From positions 1 to 64,000 of the forward strand of contig VZTG01005544.1 of the NCBI GenBank assembly GCA_013397845.1: a stretch of DNA of 64,000 bases, in the 5' to 3' direction. Within the stretch, counting starts at the first letter, position 1, and the number at the start of each line of letters is the position of its first letter. Below the pieces are notes generated by a model. The model was not told where the DNA came from and searched no databases. It was given only the letters and a program-made list of their open reading frames with translations. Shown here piece by piece: positions 35,055 through 47,095 of the stretch. The stretch is from Melanocharis versteri (taxonomy: Eukaryota > Chordata > Aves > Passeriformes > Melanocharitidae). The position numbers were made by a program, and so were the translations under genes.

Positions 35055-37624
35055 CTACAGAAAAATCAATATCCAAAGAAGACAACAGAGCTCAGCTGTG
35101 AGGCAGAGACAGCCCATGTCCTCAAGAGTTTAGAGACCTGTTAGACACTGGAGACAGAGCAAATAAGGACACACAGAGCAGTCTCAGGGAGACTTCACTT
35201 CGCTGACTCCCAATGCAACACTGGTTTCGTGCACTTAGGAGAGTGCTTTGGAGAACAAACTTTCAGCAGTTTATATTCAGAAACTGCGTTACCTAAACTT
35301 TGTATGGAAGAGTCCAAATAGATGAGCTTTACTTTTCAGAGCTTGCTGGCTTGCAGTCAGTGGGTTTATTCCTTTTTGAGTTGTCACAAGTGGAGGAAGC
35401 AGGTCCAAGTCTCTGCCATCAACTGGTTTATCATCTTCCCATCCACAGGCTCCCTCTGAACTCTGACAGCACCCACTCAGCCGTAATCCTTGGTTGTATG
35501 CTGGTGAGTGTGTAATGGGAACGGGTGGCTGCCATTTGAGTTTGCTGCAGGAGGTCTCTGTTTCCTTAACTTTGGAGGCTAGTTTGCAGAGAATTATGGC
35601 GGGGGTTTGTTTTGGGGGGTGTTATTTGCTCAAAGGAAAAGGCTAGAAATGCACATTTTATTTTTGAGCACTTTCTTGGCTGGTCTCTTAAGAAGAGGCT
35701 CCTTCAAGTCTTCCCCTCAGCAGTAAGCCTTTCTCTCTGTATATCACTGAGTCCCCTGCTCACAGTTCATCTAGAAGAGAGCGAACTGCTCAGCCTCACT
35801 TCATAGCTCTCAGGTCCCAGCTGAGATCTATTCATGAGAAACTCTACAGTACAAATCAAGGGACCCTTAGGGCGCTGTATAAATTCATAACAAGGAATAA
35901 TCCATTCTCAGCATTGCATGCAATAACACTTTAAACAAACCCCAACAAAACACTGTAGAAAACATTGGGGGAAGGCAGAACAGCAGGGGAATTGCAGAGC
36001 AGTGCTGCAGAAACACCAAATCATCCTACCCCCAGTGTTGTCAGGGTCCCTGAGCACCAGGCAGCACAGGCAGGAGCTGGGCAGTCTTCAGAAAGGGGAA
36101 TACAGGCACCGTGGAGCATCGGGTCAGATCCATCTGCTTTGAGGGAGTTCCCATATGAAGAGTGGGATTTTCCTTGGTTTTCTTCAGAGATAACACTGGG
36201 ACTTGAGACTACGGTCCAGATCTGGACAGTGTTCCAGAGACTTCTCTCTGTCTCTTTGTTAGTAATTTTGGTGGGGGGAGAAACAGGGTAGTCGATCATC
36301 TAAAGATAAATATAAAAAATTAAACAGCATTACATGGGTCCAAGACCATTACCCAAAATTAAAGGGAAAAATTATGATAGCCCTCAAATCATGCCACAGT
36401 TTACCTGGCTCTGGAGTAGTCTGCAATTCGTTCTTCAGTTAGAGCCATTTGCCTCCTCCTGCCTTTCTTGTCCTCTCTGTTGTAGCCCAGAAATAAAACC
36501 CTGTAATGTAACAGGATCTTGGGACATAACAAGGTGACTGGAAAGCTCTATTTTGTAAAGGAATCCTGGAACGGCTTAAGGCAGAAGCTAGGTTTATGCC
36601 TTTTACAGAGACCTGTCTCAGATACTGGAAGCACCAGATTTGCACTGACAAGTGGTTAAAAAATGCAATTTCTTCCACTGTGTGGGGCTTGTTAAACAGT
36701 CCTTGTATGCTGAATTTGCCTAGAATAAACAGGGCTAGCTCAGAGGGGCTTCTAACCTGCCATTGCAGCCAGAAGACTTTTGTGATGGCCCACACGACAG
36801 CTGTATCTCTCTGAGACAGAAAGCTTCCAGGTCCTTGTTCTTTCACTTATACTTGGTGTAGCACATTCAGTGTGTGCACTGTTAATTCATACATCTCTGA
36901 CCATAGCAGGTAGGAAAGCTGGTTATGGACTAAGACTGTGTGCACAACCAAGTGCTGGTCAGTATTTTAAAATATGGAAGATTTTGGTGTGTGTGCTTAA
37001 AATATCTTCCAGTTTGGATTTATTGAGCAGTCCATATTCAAATTTGCTCAACTGTCTCTACCCAGACTCAATACTGACAGTTTAATGACAGCATCACCTC
37101 GAGAGATTTCCAAGAATTTTAAAATTTATCTGAGAATGTAAACTCTAAGAATTGTTTCCTCTCTGTATTACTCTAATTTATCTTTCCAAAAGAAGTTTTG
37201 TGGGGAAAAAATGAAAATTTGACCCAACATTTTTAAACGACTCAAAAATCCCCAAACTAATTGGATTCATAAGAGACAAAAATGAAAAAAGAAAAAAAAA
37301 AAAACCCACAGGTAAAAAATGCCAGGCAGTAATCTTCAAATTATGAGGTTGAATTAAAAACAATGCACTTTTTGTTCTTTTTTAACAAGAGAAATCCATA
37401 AAGCTTTTACTTTCTGCACAAGTTAATAATAAAAACATAAGAGATTTTGCCCAGATTCCTTGAGTCGTAGATTCCTTAAGAACTAGGAGAAGTGACAACT
37501 GGGAACAGCGATGAGGAACAGGCTTCATTACCACTCTAAAATGTGTTGTAACTCCTAGGAGTTAAGGAACTCCAAGTATAAGCAAACAGTTAGAGGGTTT
37601 GCTGGGAAAATAGTTCGTGGTACC

Positions 37625-38495
37625 ACAGAAACGTAGAATGGCCTGGATTGGAAGGGACCTTTAAGATTAACCAGTTCCAACTTCCCAGCTGTTGACAGGG
37701 TTGCACTGGACCAGGTTGCTCAGAGCTCCTCCCCCCTGGCCTTGAACACTTTCAGAGATGGAGTATCCACAACTTCCCTGGTCAACCTGTGCTAGCACCT
37801 CACCACATTCACAGTAAAGAATTTCTTCNNNNNNNNNNNNNNNNNNNNNNNNNNNNNNNNNNNNNNNNNNNNNNNNNNNNNNNNNNNNNNNNNNNNNNNN
37901 NNNNNNNNNNNNNNNNNNNNNNNNNNNNNNNNNNNNNNNNNNNNNNNNNNNNNNNNNNNNNNNNNNTAGCCTCTCTCCATCTTTCCCATAGGCCCCCTTC
38001 AGGCACTGGGAAGCCTTCTCTTTTCCAGGCTGAACAATCCCCATTCTCTCAGAATTTCCATGTGGGAGAGGTCTTTGATGATCTCTATCCCTCTGATCAT
38101 TTTCATGGCCTCCTCTGGGCTCACTCCAGCAGGTCCCTGTCCTTCCTGTGCTGGGACCCCAGAGCTGGATGCAGGGCTCCAGGTGGGTCTCACCAGAGCG
38201 GAGCAGAGGGGCAGAATCCCCTCCCTCCCCTGCTGCCCACGGGGCTCTGGATGCAGCCCAGGACACGTTTGGCTCTCTGGGCTGTGAGTGCCATGGCCGG
38301 GGCATGTCCAGCCTCTCACCCACCAGCACCCCCAAGTCCTGCTGGGCAGGGCTGCTCCATCTGTTCATGCCCAGCCTGGACTGACACTGAGCATGCCTCA
38401 ACACAGGTTCATCACCTAGCACTTGGTTCTGTCAAACCTGATGAGATTCCCATGGGCCCCCTCCTCAAGCTTGTTCCCATTCCTCTGAACCACTG
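37625..38495 (-). mobile_element. CR1 LINE fragment interrupted by an assembly gap, minus strand
   Basis: The plus strand reads antisense CR1. 'cagaaacgtagaatggcctg' and 'ggattggaagggacctttaa' form the 3' end, then 'ctcaccacattcacagtaaa' and 'gaatttcttc' lead directly into the run of N. After the gap the same element resumes in register with 'ctctctccatctttcccata' and 'ggcccccttcaggcactggg'. It continues through 'caggctgaacaatccccatt', 'tgatcattttcatggcctcc', 'cagagctggatgcagggctc', 'cagcacccccaagtcctgct' near 38324 and a degraded ORF2 stretch to about 38495. It is one of the youngest-looking copies in the window. ORF2 is frameshifted. Confidence 0.93.
37829..37966. other. assembly gap (138 N)
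   Basis: This is a run of 138 undetermined bases wholly inside the CR1 copy. The sequences on each side correspond to CR1 positions roughly that far apart, so the gap size is believable. The open frames that appear to cross it are artefacts. Confidence 0.99.
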
Positions 38496-40744
38496 AAGAC
38501 CTCATCAAAAGTCCCCTCGAGTCAATGGAAAAATTGCTCTTAGCTTTACTAGGCTCCAGTTGGCTTTGAATTAGGCCTTGTGTTCAACTGCTTTGACAGG
38601 GCTGAAGGGAAAGGATGAAAAAGAGCAGAATAATAAAGAATGGAGCAGTAGCAGGGTGAGAGATGTAGTCTCCAATAGCAAGAAGTAGGAAGGAAGTTGG
38701 GCTGTAGCAGGCAGTGGGGTGGTGAGGGGACTGCAGAGCTGTGTATGTGAATTCACACCACAGCCATTCACACCATTTCTCAGACGCTCACTTTTCCAAG
38801 CAGTAAATTCAGTCAGCATTTTTTAAAAATATATATTAATTTATTTCTAGGAAAAGAAAAGCATGCTGTTGAATATTGGTGACTCCAGGATGCTGAGTGG
38901 GAAGGTAATGATTTATAATACATTATAGGGTTGGGCATGATAAAAGCCTGAAAAAAGATTCTATTGCTCTGCAGCCTCTGGTCTCTGCATAACTTAAGCA
39001 ACAAGGTGCCTCTTGCAGACTGCATGGTTTTAACCTGAAGCTATTACCAGCATTTGAGATAACATATTGTTTAATCCTTCTAACTTCAACATGAATCACT
39101 CAGAGGAATGAGGGGAGGAGGGGAAAACTGAGGGGAGGGAAAGAGAAGAGCTCTTGTAGGAATTATTAGAAGTGTGAGGTGCAGGATCTGATGATAAGGC
39201 AGCCAGGGCTGCTGAGCTATCTGAATGGGGAAGGTAGAATGCTACGTGACAGCTCTTGGGGATCTGTGAGCGCATCTACCAGGCTGGGAAATGAGGAACA
39301 CACCGTGGCTTTCCCCTAGGCTTTGCTCTCTGTCAAGGGGTATTTGACTCCCTGGCCAGTGATGTCTCTTTTGAAGCCATTTATTTTCATTCAGCAGTGG
39401 CCACTGCTGGTGTCACCGAGGCACTGGAGTCTTTTCCCTGTGGTGGGTCTGTCTCCCGTGGTGAATCTCTCAGTACTGCCAGGCAGGGCCACATCAGACT
39501 CGAGCATGCACCTCACATCTCCTACCCTTCCTCTGGGGTTAGGCAGCCTTTGGGCTGTCCAGAGCTGACCTGAGACCTCAGGGATCAGGCCAGGTAAAAT
39601 CTTGGAGAAGACTATTTGCATGCAATTACCAACAGGCTATCCTAAAACATTTTTGACTGAAAATAAAGTCAGTTGCCTTAGCTGAATCTATATATCCGTC
39701 TCACTGGGACATTCACTGTGCTAAAGGCCCTGTCCCTCTGTCTTTTCTTTGGCTCACTCTCACAGCCTCTTGGCTCACTCTCACAGCCCCTTGGATTATT
39801 TATTTCTGTTTTAAGAGGATTATAGAATGCAACTTCTGGTACTTTCTTTACCTACAGGAAGCCTCCATTTCACTTGTCCCCAGCCTGTCAAGTACTTTAG
39901 TTTCAGATCTTTGACACAATCCAGCTGTTATACTGCAAAGAACAGCTTGTTTCCTGTTTTTGCTGAGCCTGAAGGATATTTTTTGGCCAAAACATTAGCT
40001 TTAATACATCAATACATTTAATGAGATTTGTATCTGCATCCAAAATTCACCCATGGTGGCCTTTCAGCCTTTCAGTCAGCTGTTGGCAGCCTTGTGGTCT
40101 TGACTGTTTGAAATTCAAGCTTGCAAAGAGCGTTTCTATGCATTAAGGTGACATGAATTAAATATTCCCTTGGAGTTTACTTATGCATAACCAAGAAAAC
40201 ACATTTTTTTCCCCAAGACGGGAGAAACAAGCCACAGCAAGTAGCTGGGTATCAGTCATATAGACTCTCCTTCCTCAGTCCCATTTGTGGCTTCAGAATA
40301 GAAAAAGACCAGCATTTTTATTTTTCACACTGAATCGAGGTGATTTTACTAAATTGACCCATTGATTTTAAATTGCAGTGAAGAAGAACCCTTGAAACCA
40401 AGAGATGTCTATTTTCTAAGGGACTTATGTGCAGATAAAACTTGTATATAAGATGTTTCACTTTCATGTATGATCTGCATTTAGTAATACCTAAATCCAT
40501 GTGTCTGAATACTAACTGCCACCTGTACTCTCTTGTACTGAACAAAATATTACTTTGGGCAGACAATCTCACGGATATCTATTTTTTTTTTTTTTATTAG
40601 TAGCATGAACTACGTCTTCCTTTCTGTCATTATTTCCATTTCCATTTCAGTAATGCTATTTTCAAAGAAAAAAAAAAAGCATCAAAGTTTAGAACACAGG
40701 CTCATTTTAGCTCCATTATGATTGTTATTATTACTACCAGTAGT
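38496..40744. other. unique non-coding sequence
   Basis: No gene is seen. It contains a 21-base tandem duplication at 39749-39790, a G-rich patch at 39112-39139 and a T run near 40582-40597. Confidence 0.5.
39749..39790. repeat. 21-base tandem duplication
   Basis: 'ttggctcactctcacagcc' begins two adjacent 21-base units that differ at one position, followed by a 4-base start of a third unit. It is too short for a minisatellite and is probably a slippage duplication. Confidence 0.9.
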
Positions 40745-40915
40745 ACTACTTAGCTCTTTATAGTTTTTTCTTGTATATATCTCAGAGAACTTCATAAAAC
40801 AAGGAAATGTTCTTATCCTTGCTTTCCCGAGGCACTGAAATAATGAAATAATTTGCCAACCGCTAAAATGGAGGTTAGTGGAGTGGCTGGAAATAAACCA
40901 TAGCTCAGACAAAGT
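40745..40915 (-). mobile_element. MIR-type SINE remnant, minus strand
   Basis: The plus strand resembles antisense MIR: 'ttatccttgctttcccgagg' near 40813, 'cactgaaataatgaaataat', 'ttgccaaccgctaaaatgga' near 40853, 'gttagtggagtggctggaaa' near 40874 and 'taaaccatagctcagac'. The order matches MIR ('gaggcactgagataatgaaa', the core, then the 'agagctggaaataaaccca' part). It is a highly diverged, ancient insertion. Confidence 0.6.
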
Positions 40916-41914
40916 TCAAGGGTCAACAGGGTAGAATAGCAGTTTCCAATGTAAGTTCGTCAAATGCCTGGCAAAGTGCCCTGGTTTATATTGGGATTTG
41001 TTTTTTAAGACAGAAAACTATGTTTCAAATGAGAAGAAAGAATATGGGGCAACAGGTGAAGGGAAAGTGTCATAATAACAGGTAGGAAGAGAAAAGACTC
41101 TGGACCTAAGGGTGAGACAAATGTGGTTGGAGACGGTAAGTCAGATATAAGCAAAAAAATTTGAGCAGGCCCATTCTAGATGATGTTACCTCTTACCAGA
41201 AGGTGGAATTCAGTCCCTTTTTATGGAGGATGCAAAAATATCCCACATGACTCCTCAGCCCCTTTATAAACATATAAACACTCTTGATAATTATGCTGAA
41301 ACCAGGATTTTCTCTAAGCATATTTTGATCCTTGAATCTCTGGTTCATGTCTCAATCCCAGATATATGTAACAAAAAAATAAAAGGGGAAAAAAAAGAAG
41401 AAAAAAAAGCCCTCTACACGCTGCCAACTCCATTGGTATCAGTCACAAATGCTTACAAGGATTACAGCGCGGTAATGAGCTTTTGTACTAATGGTACATC
41501 TTTTAATAACTGCTATCTGCACTTCCAGTTGTAAGTGATAAGTGAGGCTATATTGTTAATGACAAAATGCCTCACCTTTCTCCCACCCCCTCCTGATACT
41601 TCATCTTTCTCTGAATTCCTCGGCTGAAGGTTGGGGAGAAAATAGAGTTGATCCTGAAGCTGTTGTATGTGGCTGGTGTAGTCCAGCTCATCCCAGGGCT
41701 GAGCTCCTGCTCTGCTGCTCCCTCTGGGCTGAGGCACTGGGCACCCACACAGGAGCCTGGGGAGGATAGCCAAGTGGAAAACAGTGAAATGCTTCCAACC
41801 ATGGCAGGGACAGAAAAAAGAAGGGAAGAAGAAAGCCTAATAATTATAGTCATGTTTCAGAGGCAGACAGAGCTGTGAAAGAACAGGAGGATCAGATCGT
41901 GGCACTCAGGCAAT
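40916..41914. other. unique non-coding sequence
   Basis: No gene or named repeat is seen. An A/G-rich patch lies near 41380-41408. The stretch at about 41655-41765 is relatively GC-rich but matches nothing that I know. Confidence 0.5.
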
Positions 41915-42070
41915 GTCTTCAGCTTTCTGCTCTGCCTTCCTGTGTGATGTTGGCCAAAACATTTATTTTTTCACTGTCTCCTCCAAAGCAAGGCTAACAG
42001 CATTTCCCCATCTCACATGAAGGATTGGAAAGGAGAGGGAATGGGGATACAATCATTCAGTGAATGTCAG
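41915..42070 (+). mobile_element. MIR-type SINE remnant, plus strand
   Basis: The plus strand follows MIR in order: 'ctgctctgccttcctgtgtg' near 41927, 'atgttggccaaaacatttat' as the decayed core near 41947, 'ttcactgtctcctccaaagc', 'aaggctaacagcatttcccc' near 41990, 'atctcacatgaaggattgga', and a tail ending 'aatcattcagtgaatgtc'. It is the most complete of the MIR-like copies here. Confidence 0.65.
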
Positions 42071-44529
42071 GTCATTACTTCTTGTGATGGAGACGCAATG
42101 TTGTGAAACTTTGTTGCTTGGGAGCTTTTCAAGAAGAGATTAGACAGTGTCAGTGCCAGACTGCATTGCTCATCCTCCCTTGGGTGCAGATAGGCCTGTG
42201 TCCTGTGATTCCGCAGCTGCAGCTACATCTTTGTTTAAGCTTTACCTTCCCTGTCTCTGCTCACGTGGAGGCATCCCTGCTAAGCCAGGCTCTCTGGGGT
42301 CTCAGTCTGCAACTGCGTCTCCTCTCCCAGCACAATTTACAGTCTGTACCCATATAATCTGTGATACCCTTGCTCCCGAACAGCTTATATTTCTTTAAGA
42401 AGGAGTTTGTGCGGCAGTGGGGGAAGATGGTGGAAAATTCTTTCAACTTTAGCACATACTGAGTGATTCCTATATTCGTGGCTAATGCTTAGGTTAGTAC
42501 ATTGAGTGCTTAGTGCAAATGCCAGAGATTAATGTGGCCTTGTGTTAACTCCCTGCATCTGTGACTAATAAGTCTTGTGCCAGCTAATGCTTCCTTGTTT
42601 ACTTATATCAGTGACTAATATGTACTAGTAGGTGTCTTTGTTCTGACACACAATCCTTGTTCTCAAAACTAAGAACGATTATGACCTAAAACTAAGTACA
42701 TTATGACCTGACCTCCTATTTTAAATACTCTCAAGGAGAAAAGATTAATCAGAAGATCCGGAACCATATCCAAATAAGTCCACAGAAATAATTAGCATAT
42801 ATGCATGTATTCAGAAAATGTGATGAATATGTATTAATTTCAAGAATATAACCTGGTCTCTTAGGTTACTGGGCATGCATGCTTTGATGAGAATTCCCCA
42901 TGCATCCGATGCTGCTAATGAAGTAATTTTGGCTCTCTAACCTAGCAAATTATTTGGAGAGTTTATTACCCAGTTTTCAGTGACACCCTGGTTGTTTTTT
43001 TTTTTTTTTTCATGGTCTCTCTTGAGTACATGAACATTTCTGTTCAAGGCTCAGAGGTCAAAGAGATGCTTGACTGATTTCTGGGAACCTTTTTGAGCAA
43101 TATCCTCTCACCTGGGGCTCTGGTCTGTCTCATCAGTTCCAGCAAACCCGGTCTACACCATGGCAAACTGTATGAGAGGCAGAGCTGGAATGGATTCGCT
43201 TAGAAAGAATAAGAACAAAACTAATAAATACAAATAAGGAAGGATTTGGCATCTTTACAGAGTTGGTAATGATGAGGAGAATGAAACCTTTCTCAAAGGA
43301 TTTTTCATGGGTGGAGTTGCCACCCATACTTGCAACAGTTGAGAAGTTCATCTTATCATGGCTTATAATAAAAGAGAAGGAAAACATTAATAAATGTACT
43401 TTCTTTAAGTGATACATAGAACTCACCAAAAATTGGAATTTTCAGAAAGATTTCAACTCTTAAACACCTTTTTTTTCTTTTTTTTTTTAAAATTTTATTT
43501 TAATTTAGAACAAAATGTGGTCTGGAATTTCATGTGAAGGAGAGTGTTTACAGATGAAATGGCAGAAGCACAGCAAACACAGCTATCACTACCACCTGGA
43601 AATGTTTAAAAAAATTTCCATGGAGAATTTTATCAAAATTAGCACATTCCAGAAACATTTTGCTTTTGCTTAAATGGCATTTTCAAGCCGGAAAAAAATT
43701 GTTATATAAAAAAATAGTTTGAGCAGTTTTATGCTTTTTTTTTTTTTTCCAGTAAACTCATTTGCTTGGATTTTTAAAACTAGAGATAGAAGAAAATCAC
43801 TAGACAATGTAAGTGCGGATAATAATCCTACCCTGGGAGAGAAATGGGATATTTTAATAATGTGAGGTCCTTATGATCTCTGCCTGCTAAGATTATATGG
43901 TAATAATATTTTTTTTTTTGATGCAGAAACAAGTGTAAATTCTTAACTGTATAAAATGTCATTGCAGACAAACAGTGCCATATAATAGCAATACAAATCT
44001 GAAAAAAACCCAAAAAAACCCAAAAAAACTTTTTAAGAGTTCTTCCCTAGAAATAGACATAAACATACTTGCTTCGAGTTTGTCAAAACATTTTTAAAAA
44101 ATGTAATTCTGATTATCTGTGCATTTAGGTGTTCCATACGAAATAAGACAATTTTCTTTGTTCAACTGTATTTTGAGATATTAAATTTAAATATTCTGTT
44201 AAGATGTTCGAACAGAAAATGTACTACTCAAAGTTTGTCCTAAGGTACTTGAAGCAGAAATATTTATCAGTATTTCTTTTCACAGATGTACATGCATACA
44301 CACACATAGACACAGAGAATAGTCCTATTGAAATAAAAATTCTGACGGAATTCTGTTTTAAAAATATTTTTTCTGACCAATTCCACTGAAGAGCTGTAGG
44401 GTGAGAAATATTGCTTGGGAAAAGGGGAGTGATTTTTTTTTCCTAAATATCCTACAAGGATTTCTTGTTTCAGAAACATTTCTTGTTCCTGTTCCAGGTA
44501 TCTTTGGGAATAATAACTATCAACACATT
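42071..44529. other. unique AT-rich non-coding sequence
   Basis: I see no gene. T runs lie near 42995-43010, 43470-43488 and 43735-43748. An A-rich tract with repeated 'aaaaaaaccc' units lies near 44000-44028. The stretch at about 42110-42140 has faint CR1-like wording, but I could not support a call. Confidence 0.5.
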
Positions 44530-44960
44530 TTCTACTCATTCTATCTGTTTTTCAAAGCCATAGGAATTTTAGCATACCCAACAACCTGCGGTAAGGAGTT
44601 CCAAAAAGTGCTTCCTTTTGTTAATTTCTAAATTCCTATCTGCCAGTTTCATTTCATGCCTTAGCTTGTATTTTGAAAGGTCCCATAAATATTGTTTTCA
44701 CAGACCTTTATCATACCGTCTTTCAGTCATCTCTTTATTTAGGCCTCAGAGTTTCATGCATGGATGCTATTTTATACCTGTGATCTCTCTTGTTGCCTTT
44801 TTTCTATATCTTCTCTAGTTCTCTTACTTGCTCTAGGAGATGAGGAAAAGTAGAACTGCACACAGCATAGTGTTAAGGGACACTGCAGCCTTGCAGTCCT
44901 TTTCTTTCTCTTGCATTCCTAAATTTAACTATTGGTGAGATGATACTTTCTTAGCACTAT
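44530..44960 (-). mobile_element. ancient CR1-family LINE remnant, minus strand
   Basis: The antisense of an old amniote CR1 lineage is recognisable: 'ggtaaggagttccaaaaagt' near 44591, 'gcttccttttgttaatttct', 'tgccagtttcatttcatgcc' near 44641, 'cctttatcataccgtctttc' near 44704, 'gatctctcttgttgcctttt' near 44782, 'cttctctagttctcttactt' and 'gtagaactgcacacagcata' near 44850. It is AT-rich with many small changes and no coding frame. The outer limits are approximate. Confidence 0.72.
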
Positions 44961-46594
44961 CTTTTATCATCCCAAGACCTCATTTCCAAATAGCTCTGAG
45001 CCCATCATGGCAGAAATAAAGTGAAGATTTCTGTTCCCAGGTTCATCAGCAAAACCTGGGAGTGAGTTCTTTGTGTGAGGAAAAGGAAAGTAAGGGACAA
45101 GAAGTTCTAGGATACAGTAATACCTTTAGATAATGATCCTAGGCAAGATGTTCAGAGTGAAAACCCTCACAGAAAGCTGTTATCTACAAGAAAGGCTGAG
45201 TGAGCTGAAAGATGATGAAGAGCCTGATGCCAAGGGTATAATTTGTCAGAGAATAAAAGATGGGGAAAGGTTAAAAAAAGGAATTAAAGAAAGATTAGCA
45301 TTGTTTGGAAGCTATGTATAGAAAGCAGTCTGCTAAAGGAGAGCGCTACACTGAAAAAGCATTCAACGTAAAGTCTGCTTACCCAGGAAAAAGGAAGAAA
45401 CTGAGGAATAAAGTGCCCAGAGCTAGACACTATCATCTCTGCTGCAGCACTGGCAGTTCATTTAATAACTTTCAATCCTGTGTCTTGGTATTACAAGCTT
45501 TAAAAGCTCCAGCTGAAAACAATCGCTATTAATAACCCCCCTGCTTTGCAATATGAAAGCAGCAGGTACAACAGAGAGACACCTATAATCCCCCCATGTT
45601 AGACAGCAGCAGAACAGCACTCAGCCAACCATGGAGGAGAATCCTATAAAAATACCCAAATCCATCTCTCCATGATGGATGGTCTTTGTACAAGCACTAA
45701 AGTGTATTCCCTTTAGTACCACTGTCTATTGATGCTGAGCTACTAAGTAATCTGAGGGAAACTAGGAAGCGATCGCCATGATAAAAAATAAAATGGATTG
45801 GGGATAAAGATGGAATTTCGTCAAAACCATCATGATCAGAACAATATTGCCTGAGAAATGGGGAGCTTTATATCTGTCAACATGTCAGTGTTTGGACAGG
45901 AAACCAAAGCCTTGGAGATTGGTGTCAGAAGAGCGATCTTTTTCTTCGATAAGCACCATGCATGTACCAACATGAAATACAAATGCAATCTTGCTGACTA
46001 GAATTCATGACAAGTAGCTCCTGTGAGAACAGTCTGAAACCATAAGACTGCTCAGATATTTTTGGATGACTTCTCATATTCACTAAGCATTTACTCAGAC
46101 TTTACTCATGATATACATCCTGCTAATTCATAGGACTTTTCTGAACCATTCAGGATTTATTTCCGATTTTTGAATTGAGCCAAATCTTGCATACTTTATG
46201 TGGAATAATGAGAAGGAATCATTAATGCTGACAAAATGACTCACAGGATTAAAGGTAACAGGTGGAATCAAGTTCTACACAAGTACTAAGACAAAAATTC
46301 TGATAGCATTAACGGGATTGAAAGCTGACTTAAAGAATTAACAAAAAAAATTAGGAAAGATGTGTCGACACTTTGGTTTTGAGAAAGAAAAACTGTGAGA
46401 AAAGTCACATATAAAAAAGTTAACTAGTTAGGATTTGACACCTGGGGCCACCATATTTCTGAACAGTATGGGCACAGAGGTGAATGTCCAAGGACGGAAG
46501 CAACAGTTCAGAGGCAATAATAGCATGATGCCAGGAAAAAAAGCAGACTGAAACCTATTCCTCTCTGCATGAGTTAGGTGTTCAGAGCAGCGAA
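44961..46594. other. unique non-coding sequence
   Basis: I see no gene or mobile element. A 60-codon open frame at 45133-45321 has an acidic/basic composition but no recognisable family. Confidence 0.5.
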
Positions 46595-47095
46595 CAATCA
46601 TAAAGTCACGGAATAGGTGAGAATGAGAGGCACCTCTGGAGTTCCTCCAGTCTTGCCCCCAGCTCAGCAGGGTCCTCTTAAACAGATTTCTCAGGACCAT
46701 ATCCATTTGTGATTCCAGTGTTTCCAATAATGGAGATTCTCTAACCTCTGAGGATAACTTGCTGCAATGTTTGACTAGCCTTACAGTCAGAAAGCTTCTT
46801 GTGTTTGTTTGAATAGCATTTCCTGTGCCCACCGCCTCTTCTCCTGTTTACTGTGACTTCCTTACTGTCCCTCCTGAAGCATTTATGCAGATTGATATAA
46901 GATCCCCCTGAGCCTTCCGTCCTGTAGGATGAACAGTTCCAGCCCTCTCAGCTTCTCTTCATATGCCACATGCTCCACATATCTCATCATCATTATGGCC
47001 CTTTGCTGGACATGCTGTGATATATCCATGTCTCTGTTTTGGGGAGCCCAGATTTTGACCCAGCGCTCCAAGTGGGAGCCTGATTCCTTTTTCTG
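46595..47095 (-). mobile_element. old CR1 LINE fragment, minus strand
   Basis: The plus strand reads antisense CR1. The 3' end is 'aatcataaagtcacggaata', followed by 'ctcttaaacagatttctcag', 'gattccagtgtttccaataa' and 'tttcctgtgcccaccgcctc' near 46827. ORF2-end landmarks follow: 'gatgaacagttccagccctc' near 46928, 'ctctcagcttctcttcatat' and 'ccctttgctggacatgctgt' near 46999, and 'gggagcccagattttgaccc' near 47042. The copy is about 500 bases, 5'-truncated and mutated. Confidence 0.85.
46883..47095 (-). pseudogene. CR1 ORF2 C-terminal remnant
   Basis: A minus-strand frame keeps the end of the CR1 ORF2 protein in recognisable form, with 'ERWVKIWAPQNRDMDI' followed by 'VEHVAYEEKLRGLELF' about 14 residues later. 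This corresponds to the last roughly 70 residues of CR1 ORF2, after the reverse transcriptase domain. Several substitutions break the family pattern. It is non-functional. Confidence 0.75.

Larger units (their letters stand above)
29061..37624. other. unique AT-rich non-coding sequence
   Basis: Across 8.5 kb I can identify no gene and no mobile element. Simple A/G-rich runs lie at 30264-30297, about 31765-31777 and 32631-32654. A/C-rich runs lie near 34786-34825. One minus-strand segment with strong splice sites (34969-35054) is listed separately. Open frames do not exceed about 135 codons and none resembles a known protein. Confidence 0.55.

Noticed and set aside
36439..36846. Minus-strand frame of 135 codons
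   Set aside because: No recognisable family or splice context. The length is within chance expectation.
37667..38422. Frames of over 230 codons on both strands across the assembly gap
   Set aside because: About 46 codons are undetermined bases, and the rest is an out-of-frame CR1 fragment.
42095..42145. CR1-like wording on the plus strand ('ggagcttttcaagaagagat')
   Set aside because: The match is too short and isolated to separate from chance, and no 3' end or ORF2 sequence is adjacent.
45133..45321. Charged 62-codon frame on the plus strand
   Set aside because: The E/K-rich peptide looked protein-like, but it is short, lacks splice sites and matches nothing that I know.
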